Shown here: positions 42,380-53,547 of the stretch, piece after piece
Layout of the letters: the number at the start of each line of letters is the position of its first letter
How positions within the stretch are numbered: position 1 is the first letter of the stretch
DNA from: Odontocerum albicorne
Lineage: Eukaryota > Arthropoda > Insecta > Trichoptera > Odontoceridae
NCBI GenBank assembly: GCA_949825065.1
Contig: OX463864.1
Coordinates: 10,033,787 to 10,097,786, forward strand
Length of the DNA stretch: 64,000 nt
Reading direction: 5' to 3'
Program-made: the position numbers and the translations under genes
Notes under the pieces: generated by a model
The model's input: only the letters and a program-made list of their open reading frames with translations
Databases searched by the model: none
Told to the model about the DNA's origin: nothing

Positions 42380-43200
42380 CACTGTGAAATAGTTTGGGTA
42401 CATAGATAGAATGAATGACATGGTTACATAGATATAATGGTTTAGGTACATGGATAGAATGGTTTGGGTACATGGATAGATTGCTTTGGGTACGTGAATG
42501 ACATGGATACATCTATAGAATGGTTTGGTTACATGGATAGATTGCTTTGGGTACATGAATGACATGAATACATGGATAGAATGGTTTGGGTACATGGATG
42601 ACATGGATACATGGATGACATGGATACATGGATGACATGGATACATGGATGACATGGATACATGGATGACATGGATACATGGATGACATGGATACATGGA
42701 TGACATGGATGACATGGATACATGGATGACATGGATACATGGATGACATGGATACATGGATGTCATGGATACATGGATGACATGGATACATGGATGACAT
42801 GGATACATGGATGACATGGATACATGGATGACATGGATACATGGATGACATGGATACATGGATGACATGGATACATGGATGACATGGATACATGGATGAC
42901 ATGGATACATGGATGACATGGATACATGGATGACATGGATACATGGATGACATGGATACATGGATGACATGGATACATGGATGACATGGATACATGGATG
43001 ACATGGATACATGGATGACATGGATGACATGACATCCATGTTTGGGCACATGGATGACATGGTACATAAATTACATGGATATAATGGTTTGAGTACAATG
43101 AATGACATTGATACATGGATAGAATGGTTTGGGTACATGGATACATGGATTGAATGGTTTGGGTACATGGATAGAATGGTTTGGGTACATGGTTAGAATG
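42380..43200. repeat. 17-bp ACATGGATGACATGGAT array with 22-bp flanking variants
   Basis: The core 42590-43030 holds about 26 copies of ACATGGATGACATGGAT. The flanks have ATAGAATGGTTTGGGTACATGG units. 17 bp is not a multiple of three, so all minus-strand frames stay open with a 17-residue periodic peptide (MYPCHPCIHVIHVSMSS). This explains the 265-, 184- and 160-codon frames, none of which has gene features. Confidence 0.92.
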
Positions 43201-43384
43201 AAAGGCGTGATGATGTAATGTTATAAAATACGCAAAACATGACAATTGGAATTTTTTTTTTTAATATTTATTTACTCTGCGATGGTTTAGGTACATGGAT
43301 AGAATGAATGAAGAAAGAATAACAAAATAAATATACAGTGAAAAGGGGTGCATCGTCGTTTTTCCTTCCACATGGAAAGTTTGT

Positions 43385-43590
43385 GGTTCGAACCCCGCAC
43401 TGTTCTACTCCCCTCGAAAGACGCAGTCATTTTTTCCACGTTGTTTACGGGGCTACCTATGATCCCGGTCATATCTATTTTTTCAAAAAAAGGAAGGAAT
43501 AAAAATGCTGGTGTGCTCCGACTTCGTTGTCTTACTTCGTCGTGCCATCGGATTTACTACAACGGTGTAGCCGGGGAGTTTGCTGGTGAA
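43385..43590 (-). repeat. dispersed repeat H, copy 3
   Basis: Inverse of the H text: CACCAGCAAACTCCCCGGCT, GATGGCACGACGAAGTAAGA and ATAGATATGACCGGGATCAT on the minus strand. Confidence 0.7.
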
Positions 43591-43599
43591 TTATTACTT

Positions 43600-43720
43600 A
43601 ACATACATTTACACATATTCCATCATTCCGCTTCCCAACTGGGGTTAGCAAAGAGGACAGAGTGCCAGACTTATCTACACGACACACATATTTCACAATT
43701 TCCATATAAATACATCTTAC
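43600..43720 (-). pseudogene. LINE L-B 3' fragment
   Basis: L-B 3' signature GGGGTTAGCAAAGAGGACAG and AGTGCCAGACTTATCTACAC. Confidence 0.6.
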
Positions 43721-43868
43721 CATACATATGTTCCATCAACCAGAAATATGTTAAAAAGGTATTAAGTAAATCCTTTTTGATTTTTTTTCGTATCAGCAAG
43801 AATGGAACTCGCAACCCTGGGTTACAAGGCAATCGTATTATTAACTGGACCATGGAGGTCGTCATATA
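43715..43868 (-). mobile_element. SINE, diverged copy
   Basis: The minus strand has CGACCTCCATGGTCCAGTTA (A-box), GCGAGTTCCATTC (weak B-box), then CTTTTTAACATATTTCTGGTTG of the SINE body. Confidence 0.65.
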
Positions 43869-43899
43869 TCAAAAACTTCTAGCGTGGACAAACATTTAT

Positions 43900-44320
43900 A
43901 TTAAATTTTCGCTGTGTTGTACCGCGAGATTTTATTGATGATTTCGACGTTTCGAAAACGTTTCAGTTCTCATCTTCAAGGCTTGTTTGTAGTAAACTTC
44001 ACCATGAATGGTTGGTTAAAAACAAGTTCTGAAGATTAAAACTGCAACGTTTACGAAACGTTGGAATCTCAATCCAAACCACCCGGTACAACATATCTGC
44101 CATGGATTTCATCATATGTTGATAATTTCTAACATCTGAGTGTTATAACCCGTGGATTGGCTAATGATGCCGATTCAGGGCCTTTTTTGTTTGTAGTCAA
44201 CATCGCCATTTATGGCAAAGTTGACTACATACTTAAATTTTAAAATTGATGGCGACGTTGACTTAAAACAAGCCCTGAAGATGAAAATTGCCACTTTTTC
44301 GAAACGTTGACATCATAAGC
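43900..44320. mobile_element. three Penelope-type terminal motifs
   Basis: C(T)TGAAGA ... GAAACGT motifs occur once on the minus strand (43947-43980) and twice on the plus strand (44029-44057; 44275-44304), each followed by AAACCAC..GGTACAACA-like text. In Penelope-like elements such CTGANGA...GAAA cores belong to terminal hammerhead ribozymes. Here a stem II can be paired in two (GAGAAC/GTTTTC on minus; GAAAA/TTTTC at 44283-44300), but stems I and III are not evident. No RT is seen nearby. Confidence 0.6.
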
Positions 44321-45185
44321 CAAACCACGCTGCACAACACTCTGATACCAAGAATCACGAAAGCTTCTTTTTTACAAACTGTTTTAACTAAATATTAATT
44401 GTTCGCATGTTTAGAAGCCTTTCTCGAAATTTACGTAACGATTTATGTCATTTTAACTGCATTGAATAACAGCTGTGTAATGGAAGCGGCAATGGCGGTC
44501 TTTATTGCAAAAAATGCATTTTCCCGTGTCTTTGAAAGTTGTTTTCCCTCCGTCAGCACGCGATGTAGTTGGAAGGAAGGTCGACGACTCGTTTGTTTTT
44601 CAGGCAGTCACCTTTCTCATTTCCATTCTTGTAGGTTTACCTGAACTTGTTTGTTGAAACGTTTTTAATACTTGTATTTTAGGATACAAATCCAAAAAAG
44701 TCGAAATAATGCTGAAGAAAAGAAAACATTAGGTAACAACTGTTGTTAGATGCGCATAAATGCAGCTAACGGGAAAAAATCAGAAATTTAACTAAGTATG
44801 AGGCAATATTCCATATCAAATTCTAAACCATAATCTATAAAACAATACAGAAAATCATTTATTTCAACACAAAAATTGACATAATGTATTTTTTAATTTT
44901 ACAAAATACTAGGTTTTTCTAAGCAAAAAAACAATAAAATGTGATTCATAAGCAAAAAGACAGCAAGCGTCTATGCGTTTGCTGCGTTTTTGCTTATGAA
45001 ACACATTTTACCGCTTTTTTGTATATGAATTACGACATTTTTAAGCAGCAATGAAAAACATAAAAGTGCAGTTTTCTCAAAACTTAACTTTTGCCATTAG
45101 CTGCGTTTTTCCGTATGAGGTCAGAACAGTACATGGCAGAACACGGAAGAAAATGACACTGATCACAGGTTGGGGAATTTTGTTA
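44321..45185. other. unassigned; contains a strong hairpin
   Basis: 44935-45010 folds as TAAAATGTG-ATTCATAAGCAAAAA ... TTTTTGCTTATGAA-CACATTTTA with inner ACAGCAAGCG/CGTTTGCTG arms, likely a small MITE. An 81-codon frame at 44399-44644 has no known motif. Confidence 0.5.
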
Positions 45186-45490
45186 TTTAAGTAGTACTTT
45201 CTCAGATGATGGAAGAGTCAACAGGGATATCGAACGGCGTGTAGCGATAGGAAACAAAATCGATGAGACACGAAGATACATATGTATATATTTGAACCGG
45301 AGAGTAACAAAATCTGCTAAGAAAATAGTCCATAATAATATATAATACCAACGTTGATGTATGAAAGTGATACGTGGGGGCCGAAAATGATTATATTGTA
45401 GAATCCGAATTAATGCTATAAAAATGCGTACATTGAGAAGAATACACGGGGTGACAATGTATGACCCTCTTATCTCGCCGAAAAATTTCA
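45186..45490 (+). pseudogene. LINE L-B fragment
   Basis: Plus-strand pieces include a DDGRVNRDIERRVAIGNKID-like reading from TTTCTCAGATGATGGAAGAG, then SAKKIVHNNI and MRTLRRIHGVTMYD. Confidence 0.7.
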
Positions 45491-47044
45491 GCGTCTTTCC
45501 GATCATGGACTAGTATTAAGCCCAAACAGAGATTGTTTATACATTAACTTGAAAGGACAGTCTTTTCCTGTATTTAAAAGTCATCGAGAAGCAAAACCCG
45601 TTCTAGAAGACTTTTCTATTTTGATCAAATTATGCTAACTTCTTCATATGTAAATATAATGTAAGCGTGATACATTTTTTGTTTCATGTCTTTAGAAACA
45701 ATAAATTATGTTAATTTGAAACCCATAAGTTTTAACAGAAACAGAATGAAAAAGTTTTAAAAGAAACAGTTTTTTTTTATTAAATTATATGCAGTGCGGA
45801 ATTCAACACTCGCCGTCTTCCAGAGCGGGTTTTTCATCTTGACGACTCGTTTATGTTCAACCCCCTTTTTTAATTAAGACGATTCACCCTTCTGAGAGTG
45901 TCCCTTCTTAAGCAGTTACATCCTTTAAGTTTGAATAAGTGGTATTTTTACATATAAACACTTCTGCATAAATGGTGCAACATTAAATTCTTTACTGTAA
46001 TTAAAACATAATTAATGTGTTGCACAATTATTGTAACGATTGGGTCTTGATACATGGTTATCGCCTAGTCGTACCAGCCTTCAAGTCTATTATTTTTCTT
46101 TGATTGTTATTTAATGTATCAATAAGGAAGTTAAGTTTACATTAACTTACAAGCATTCTACAAATCATAAAAAAAACGTTCTTTTCCGAAGAGAAAATAA
46201 TAGATGCAGAATTGTGTATGTTTGTGCGGTTCATCGATTTTATTTGTTAATGTAACAGCCATGAATTAAAATGTGTTACTCGAAAAGAATATATTTTTAT
46301 GATACTTAACCCTTCCTTCCCTTTGATGTGTAACTAGTATGTTACACATTGCTTCTAAAAACTTTAATATCTCTATAAATATAAAAAATACTGGGTTCAG
46401 ATTTTAGGTATTCCGACTCCGTAATACATTTACGCATTGAATGAAAAAATAATACTAATTATAATTAGCACTTATCGGCCACATCAGATATATTTTGTGA
46501 AAATCGGGAATAAATTCACCAATACAATCAAACGTGTGCTAGTGTGTGATGGAGGTATATTCATTCTAAGAAACTGCTATGGGTGAGGAAGCGACGCTAT
46601 TCATGTCTCACTCTTCTTCGGTATATGGGAACCCAAGAAATAGAATCGTTTAGTTTCTTCCTTCAAGGTATAACATACACAGTGTTGGTCTTTCCGCCCG
46701 TAAGTAGTTTACGGGCTTTCATATGAAGTGGTCTTTTCTCACGTTTTGTGAACGTTGGCCGATGATTTTTTCATGTTTTCAGCAATTAAATTTAAATTAT
46801 TATCACTTTTGAGTTTAAATTTAATTAATTTAAGCGATTATATATGAATATTCTTATTTTTCAGATTTTAAATCGATCATTTTTACATGTGTATTGAATA
46901 CACAGCAACGTAACGAGCGGATTTTTTTAGCACAGGAAGGAAAAGGTTAATAAAGTAAGGGTTCAGAGACACCAATATATCTTAAAAAATTTAAGCAGTG
47001 ACACAGATAAGGGTTTGGTTTCGCATCCAAGGTTTCATCCATTA
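45491..47044. other. unassigned AT-rich stretch
   Basis: No gene, element or array was recognised in about 1.5 kb. The only structure noted is a small hairpin GCCCGTAA-GTAG-TTTACGGGC near 46698-46718. Confidence 0.5.
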
Positions 47045-47150
47045 TGTTGTGCTACTCATGATTGAGCATCGTGACTCCTTTGATAGTCCAAGACGACTGA
47101 TCTCCATCCTTCTACGCACTCCACAGTTCAAAAAATAGTAGTAGTTGGCG
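47045..47150 (-). pseudogene. LINE L-C terminal scrap
   Basis: GTGCTACTCATGATTGAGCAT and GTGACTCCTTTGATAG are the inverse of the L-C end, equal to 4470-4530 and 56820-56850. Confidence 0.65.
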
Positions 47151-48224
47151 GTCTGATAAAAAAAATACCTGCACGCGTCAAGTACGTGTGCGAGTATCCT
47201 TAACTCTTCAAATACGATAGTTTTGCCAACACGTATGTTTCGGGCGTATTCGTCACCTAAAACATATGATTTTATTGGAAATTGCTGTGTACATATTGTA
47301 GAGAAAAAAAATTAATCATTGTATCTATTGTAATGAATGTTTAGGAACTAGTCCTTAAGGGAGAGATGATGATGGTTTGTTGATAAATAAATAAACTCGT
47401 TAGATCGCAATGCGGAAAGAGAGAGTGTATAATTTTTATAGTAACGTAGGTATTTACATCTTTTTAGAATGTGCGCGGGGATGCGCTAGTGATATGCCTA
47501 CTATTTAAGTGCGCTAGCGATATGTCCGTTCGGCTATGGGATGAATGGCCGGCGTGTGACCTTCGGACTTGTTTACTTAGATTTATCGAGGAATCCGAAG
47601 GCCATTTCATCGGTCATTGACCGTATGTATGAACTCCAAGTGGGCGACCGTTACAAATGGTTTCTTATGCGCGCCTTCGAAATAGTCACTATAAATAATG
47701 GAACAGCCCATGCATGCAGAAAGCACGCGGTATACATGGCATCTAGTAAGCCGCAACGGCACACACGGGCGAATAGCGAATGAGCGATGGGCTGCACATA
47801 AGGTACGAAAAATGAGCAAAATATATTCTTAGTTTCTGGAACGTCTACTGCGTTTTATTTACGACAAACTGTTACCTGCTAAAGATGAATCTCTTCACCC
47901 TGTTACTTTTCACAGAAATACGCAAGAAGTGAACCGAAATCTCCGAGTATTGAACGGCAGTCATCCACCTATTTTACAGTCTTTGTACCGGTGCTGTACG
48001 GCGTATAATCGCTGACCACGAGTTTTGTGTCTACTTTAGTGGTTGTAAACTCGAAGACTCGATTACGTTTTGTCTCCCGGCCAAATAATTTATAGCATCC
48101 ATCTCTAAAATAAACTATTAACTTCTACCAAACATTCTAATCTCAGATATTATCAGCAAAGCATGCATTTCTACCGCATTTATAATTTTTGTAATTCGTT
48201 TTATCAAACACATTTTTTACCACT
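47151..48224. other. unassigned, including one Q repeat copy
   Basis: 48008-48095 (ACCACGAGTTTTGTGTCTAC ... TCTCCCGGCC) is a copy of repeat Q, seen also at 49650-49860 and 55180-55370. Overlapping open frames at 47541-47819 on both strands show no known domain. Confidence 0.45.
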
Positions 48225-48455
48225 TTTTGTAACGGTATAACCCTACCGGTTTCAAGGGAGCACAAATCATCATCAAGGGAGCACAAACAAGACTTTTAAA
48301 CAAGCATTTATAATAATTGTAATAAATTTTTATTTTCATTAACACTTTAAGACCTGATCGAAATCAAAACAACTTTTCCCAGTGCTCGGCTTGTTTTTAA
48401 AGAATTCTGATTTTTGTGAAAGGTTTTCTAAAATTGCTATGTCTTTATTAAGAAT
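48225..48455 (-). mobile_element. Penelope-like terminal sequence with a single satellite motif
   Basis: In element orientation (minus): CTTAATAAAGACATAGCAAT TTTAG (48427-48452), then the 85-bp block CCTTTCACAAAAATCAGAAT ... TCGATCAGGTCTTAAAG, then GTCTTGTTTGTGC and GAAACCGGTAGGGTTATACC. It joins in one locus the terminal motif, the 85-bp block and one copy of the motif that is massively amplified at 1.1-3.9 kb. Confidence 0.7.
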
Positions 48456-48519
48456 ACTCTAATAAAACATTATTTATTTAAAATATTTAGTGAAGCATGA
48501 TATAAATCTGCCAACATTT

Positions 48520-48775
48520 ATACATTTAACACTTCATTGTAAATACCATCTGGCGGGTTTTTAACCAGGCGGCAATCTCTTCCAAACAACCGGACAAAAG
48601 TAAATAAAGCAAGTTACACGGTCGCAAAAAATATTCAAAAGACTATTCATATTCATGAAATTTATGGACATAAACATATGAAAGTAAAAGTGAGATATCA
48701 TCAATCGAAGAAAAAGGAAGGGATGGTGGAGAGGAAAGAAAAATCAGGAATGAAACACATTACATTGGGTGGCCA
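48520..48775 (-). mobile_element. LINE L-F 3' end, copy 3
   Basis: Inverse L-F: GGCGGCAATCTCTTCC, AGTTACACGGTCGC and GGAAGGGATGGTGGAGAGG. Truncated before the RT end. Confidence 0.75.
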
Positions 48776-48799
48776 CTGAAAAACTGAAGGGTTTGAAAA

Positions 48800-49205
48800 A
48801 GTTATAAGTTGTTCATTTTCAATCTTTATTTACAGGTTATAGACCATCCCTTGGAGATTAAAATGGCTACGTATGATGTCCAGCGACGAGTTAAACTCAT
48901 TGGGTTTTTCTATTCCAGTGAAAGATCAATTATTGTAACTCAGAGAAAATACCGGCAACATTTTAATGTCAGAGTATCTCCTAGCAATAACATGATTCGG
49001 GACCTAATCGCCCAGTTTGAAAGAACTGGATTAGTCGGCAACCTTTTGGGAAGAGGTCTTAAGCGCAGTGGTCGCACTGACGCAGCGGTGGAAGCTGTAC
49101 AGCAGTGCCCTTGAGGATCCATCTGTCTCTACCCATCGTCGCTCTGCTTAACAAGACATCGCGAGAGCATCGCTTCAGACGATTCTAAAACTGGATTTTA
49201 AAAAA
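48800..49205 (+). pseudogene. DDE transposase N-terminal fragment (mariner-type)
   Basis: Open from 48809 to 49114 and readable to about 49150. It starts near MATYDVQRRVKLIGFFYSSE, continues RSIIVTQRKYRQHFNVRVSP and IRDLIAQFERTGLVGNLLGR, then stops. This is the N-terminal helix-turn-helix region (DUF4817-like) of insect transposases whose C-termini look like PPRSPDLTP.DYFLWG. It lies on the plus strand, while the C-terminal piece that follows (49207-49567) is on the minus strand, so the two are not one gene. Confidence 0.75.
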
Positions 49206-49206
49206 A

Positions 49207-49567
49207 ATTAATTCTTGAATAAAACATACATTTTGCTTTGATTTCCAAAAAACTGTTTATTGGTCATTAAATTATAATGTATGACATTTAAACAAAAAAA
49301 CAATATCCGCCAAATGTCCACCTCTGGCAGCTCCACAGATGTCCACTCCTTTGTCAAAAATTTTTATGACATTTTGGCATAGCGGTTCTAACTCACCAAC
49401 AACACGAATAATTTCGTCCTTTAGCTCAGGAATTGATCGGGGGTCATTCTTATATATGATACCTGACTTATCACGTAACCCCAGAGAAAATAGTCCAACG
49501 GTGTCAGGTCACATAATTTTGGTGGCCAAGAATTAAAAAAAAGCCCCCAATTTGAAAGACCCTTTAT
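49207..49567 (-). mobile_element. mariner-like deletion derivative (copy M3), truncated
   Basis: Minus strand: ELKDEIIRVVGEL, FDKGVDICGAARGGHLADIV with a frameshift. The right TIR CCCAATTTGAAAGACCCTTTA is present and the outer left TIR is missing. The roughly 150-bp segment between coding region and right TIR found in M1/M2 is deleted. Confidence 0.75.
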
Positions 49568-49649
49568 TTCGGATATATAAACTTAAAGTACTTTTCTCAC
49601 GCTCATTTATCTGCAGGGGCTATGAAGCTGTCCATGAAGAAATTAATAC

Positions 49650-49860
49650 ATCGATAAGTTAGCACGTTTAATGATGAACGTCGAGTTTCGTGCCTACTCC
49701 AGATGTTCTAAAAACCCGAAGACTCGATTACTGGGGCCGAAGACAGAATAATCTCTCGGCCACTCTCTTCGAAATGTATTGAAATACTAATTTGGATATG
49801 TTGAGAGGTACCATATACAGAAAAGTGAATATTTTAAATTAATGAAAAGTATGAATTAAA
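49650..49860 (+). repeat. dispersed repeat Q
   Basis: TTTCGTGCCTACTCCAGATG, CCCGAAGACTCGATTACTGG and CCGAAGACAGAATAATCTC align with 55180-55370 over about 190 bp and with 48008-48095 over about 85 bp. Origin unknown. Confidence 0.6.
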
Positions 49861-50575
49861 AGAAATCGTACAAGCTTTATGAAAAGTGTATGGAACGATA
49901 TATGTTATGTTACGTGTAGAAGACGTACAGACGCTTTATTAATATTAATGATTAAATAAATACTTTTTGTTAAAAAATACAATTCTCGATATTTTGTATC
50001 GAACCAGTATACTTCATGTTTAAATTATTAAGATTTCTGGACATCACGAATACCAACAGAATACAAGATTACAGAATACAGAAGAAAATATTCAACTCTT
50101 GACCATTTGAGAATCTTCCAGCCAATCTCTTATCATCACAATCTAGCAAATTTTTTTGCCAATCAGCTTTCTCCATACACTGTATGTGTCCAACCCAAAA
50201 CTCTCGTAAAAGGGGGACATACTGCGGTGTGGTTAGTAAATTTCAACCATTATAGTAACACAATTGCGAATTTGCAATTTCGCTACGATAGAGACACCAA
50301 ATGATGATTTGAATTAAATATAAATAAATAAATACATGCCTTACATTATCTATTTACAATTTAGAAAATCAATCATCTAACAAAATAAATAATAACTAAA
50401 GCCAATTTGAACACAAGTGTCTGATTGTTTAGAAAAAAATAAAACATTGCAGAGCTGAATTAACAAGTAATTTTTAATGTAAATAAATTATTTATTCATT
50501 TTAATAAATGCTCATGACCCGTTCGGACGCTACTGTAGCATACAAACGTAATTTTCTTCTTCTTTATATCATTTT
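49861..50575. other. unassigned AT-rich sequence
   Basis: No supported feature was found. Confidence 0.4.
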
Positions 50576-50760
50576 GGCCTCCGTAGCCTAGTTGGCAAGA
50601 CGTCTGTCTTCCGACTCGGAAGTTGTGAGTTCGATTCCCGCTGGAACCCTAGTTTGTTTGAAAAAAGTTTTCTGTCTAGTTTTCATTTCAGGTCTCACAA
50701 ACATCTTTCTTGAGGAGTTGACTGGAAGAGATTGCCGCATGGTAAGAAGGTTGTTGTAGT
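50576..50760 (+). mobile_element. tRNA-derived SINE, copy
   Basis: CCTCCGTAGCCTAGTTGGCA (A-box), GAGTTCGATTCCCGCTGGAAC (B-box region; best preserved in the window), then TTGACTGGAAGAGATTGCCG. Confidence 0.85.
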
Positions 50761-50779
50761 CGTTGCTGAGCATCGTAGT

Positions 50780-51085
50780 CGAAGATACTCTCTCCATTTC
50801 AACGTCAATTCAGTTAGAAAGCGAAGCTGTGTCGTGGAGGGTTTTCGTAAGTGAGTCATTGTATACCAGCAAACTCACTGACCACACCGCTAAAATCGAT
50901 CCGATGGCACATTGAAGTGAGACGATCGCAGTACACCAGCATGTTTTTCCTGTTTTGGAAGAATAGATATGACAATAGTCTTAGGTATCCTGACACCCTC
51001 GAATACTAGGCAGTAAAAATGCTTGCGTCATTCGAAGGGAGAAGCACAGCACGAGTTTCAAAGTGGTGACGAAATTATATCTAAA
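50780..51085 (+). repeat. dispersed repeat H, copy 4 (longest)
   Basis: Has all H landmarks: CAATTCAGTTAGAAAGCGAAG, ACCAGCAAACTCACTGACCA, ACACCAGCATGTTTTTCCTG, GAATACTAGGCAGTAAAAATG and GAGTTTCAAAGTGGTGACG. Confidence 0.75.
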
Positions 51086-51326
51086 CATTTTTTTTTCTAA
51101 TTGTAATAGGTACAGGAGGCGGTAGGCGTCAAAAGGATGGCTTTTGAACGGGAAATATATTTGGCAGATGATTATTATTGAAATTAACTTGGTTGTTTAT
51201 AATGCTGATAATTTGATGCTTATTTAAATATTGAGAATTTCCATGTTGTCCTGCTGCAATCCGCACCGGCTCGTGCGCAGAATTCGCAAACCACGATCTA
51301 TTATATATCAAACGCCTTTTTCTATG

Positions 51327-51508
51327 ACTGTATTGGCCCGACTATAGGGCGACCCTGATTATAAGGCGACCCCTATTTTCTTATCTGTTTTCTGAAGAAA
51401 ACAAAAATTCCCTCACCATTATAATATTATGAAGAATAAAACTCGAATATAAGGCGACCCCCTATTTTAAATTTAAAAAAACTCGCCTTATAGTCGGGCA
51501 AATACGGT
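51327..51508. mobile_element. 182-bp MITE with GCCCGACTATAAGGCGA ends
   Basis: ACTGTATTGGCCCGACTATA at the left and TATAGTCGGGCAAATACGGT at the right are near-exact inverses. ATAAGGCGACCCC is repeated directly inside, near both ends. No coding capacity. Confidence 0.85.
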
Positions 51509-51904
51509 AAGTGGTTAACGAACTCTGAAAAAATGTTGTTATTGAACTATCTCAAATGTTCCCTAAATCATTTTTCAAAGTTTCTTTTCGTCCTTCCTTT
51601 TACACGTCGACGTTTCACTACCAAACATCAAAGACGTTACTAAAATACTGTTTACCAATAACCATAGACTTAAAAATAATGAATCAAACAAAGTCCATCA
51701 CTGTGTCGAGTGAAAGAAAATTTCTATTGCCTACTTTTCGGCGGTTCACACGGGCCATTGGTTCAGATTGCCAAAACGCAATAGACTTGTAGAAGAAAAA
51801 GAATGTATCCATCGGACCACGCGGCTGTGTCCATTCGCATGAGAGATCTGCTGTTGTTGCGAATCCACTTTGCTCGAGGCCAAGATCTCTGTTCAGCACA
51901 GACT

Positions 51905-53040
51905 AGTGCTGAGAAAGTTGAATGTCTTTACGTAATTTAACTGAAATCTTTCTTTGACTCTGTCTTCGTATATTCGAGTAACTTGCGTGTTACATGAGAC
52001 ATTTAGATAATAAGATATATGATATGTTGTTAAGTTATATACAGTACCAATTTATTTATTTATTTATTTTACACATGACAAGAAATATACACCATCTGTG
52101 AAAAAATTACAGGTAATTTAATTTGGACATACACTTAAAATAGATCTGGGTTTGTTGCTTTTCATTTGTCGTGTCCCCAGTAAACTAGGTGTTTGCCTGT
52201 ATCTCACTAAGGACATAAAGCATGAAAAAAGAAATCGATATTTCTTTCCCGTTTTTGATTATATATCATCCCGTTGCACATACTTTTTATACTGACAAAC
52301 AGTGACACTCAATTACACATGTATGCATCACGCGAAATCAAACTCCTTACACTTCATCACTCCGGACAGACCAAAAACATACACCCCACAATATACCGCA
52401 CATAATCATTAAAAAAAATGCCACACTCAAGAGCTCACACAAACCTTTTCCACAAGTCATTCATTCCTCCTGCAAACCCAAGTACTCAAACTCTTGTCGC
52501 AATAACAACCACGCTCCGATCGACTGACTGCCAATATTGTTTTCCTTCCTTTGCCTTTATTGAATTCGGCACTCCATTGTATGTCATGGGAGCTAAATAG
52601 GCATATTGTCTTTGGGCAAAATATGTTTTAACCCTGGCGATTGTGAACATTTGATTAGTTGCCATGCGTGTTACGTGTCTCTGCTGAGCATAGATAGTAA
52701 CTTCACTTTAATGGCACTTTATATAAATTATATACAAACCGATCCTGGTGGTAAAGAAAATGGAAAAAAGCCGAATGATTTTAAGATTATCTGTAATATA
52801 AGTTATTTATTAAAAAAAATTCATCAATTGTACAATATTCCTTCCAAATCGTTAAAAAATGAGTATGGGCTCAGAAAAAACCTACTAATCGGAAATAAAG
52901 GGATCGATTTACTAATAACGAAAAAAATTATAAGATTCATTTAGAATATTAAAAAAATGATCTTAAAAATAAATGAAAGAAAAATCGGAAATAAAGCGAG
53001 AGATTTTAAGATTTTCTATAATTTTAATCATCAACAGTTT
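51905..53040. repeat. repeat K split by an L-A insertion
   Basis: 51905-52046 and 52691-53040 flank the L-A copy 52047-52690. A paralogous site without the LINE is at 54600-54790: TACAGTACCAATTTA joins directly to text like ...CACTTCATATAAATAATT. The left part is also present, inverted, at 60147-60287 next to another L-A. Confidence 0.7.
52047..52690 (-). mobile_element. LINE L-A copy 6
   Basis: (AAAT)n tail, CACATGACAAGAAATATACA, and extends to the coding end (GTTGCCATGCGTGTTACGTG / CTCTGCTGAGCA). Confidence 0.8.
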
Positions 53041-53041
53041 A

Positions 53042-53212
53042 TTTATTTTTTTATTATTTATTTTACACTTGACAAGAAATATACATCATTTGTGAAAAAA
53101 ACAACAGGTAATTAATTTGGACACACATTTTTAATGTATCTGGGTTTGTTGCCTTTCATTTTTCGTATCCCCAGTAAACTAGGCTTTTGCCTGTATCTCT
53201 GAGAACAGTAAA
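53042..53212 (-). mobile_element. LINE L-A copy 7, short
   Basis: Tail plus about 165 bp of 3' UTR, truncated at almost the same place as copy 4 (CTGTATCTCTGAG). Confidence 0.75.
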
Positions 53213-53547
53213 ATGAACCTTTAAAAATTATTAAAAATAAGTATAATATATGCTTCATTTATAATATTTACACAATTAACTTTCAATTATAACAAGAAAA
53301 AAATTTGTAACATACATACTTATAACGCCATTTTCCTATCTGGGTAGGCAGAGAGGACAGATCGCCAGAATTTACTATTTCGACACACATCTTTAAACTC
53401 TTCTATATCCATGCACTGTCTCGTATAACTTCTACAATTTCTCTTAATTTCTACGTTTCCTCATTTCAGAATAACATTCGATTGATCCAACCATACTTTC
53501 CTTGGTCTTCTTCAAACACGCCTTCAGCCCATGATAGTTGTACCGTA

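Noticed and set aside
42371..43245. Minus-strand open frames of 265, 184 and 160 codons
   Set aside because: They lie wholly in the 17-bp array and its flanks, are open in all frames, and have purely periodic residues.
47541..47819. Possible small gene (overlapping 80- and 70-codon frames on opposite strands)
   Set aside because: No domain, homologue or splice context recognised; frames of this length are expected by chance in this slightly GC-richer patch.
52606..52944. 112-codon frame
   Set aside because: Crosses the junction from L-A copy 6 into repeat K, so it cannot be an original gene.
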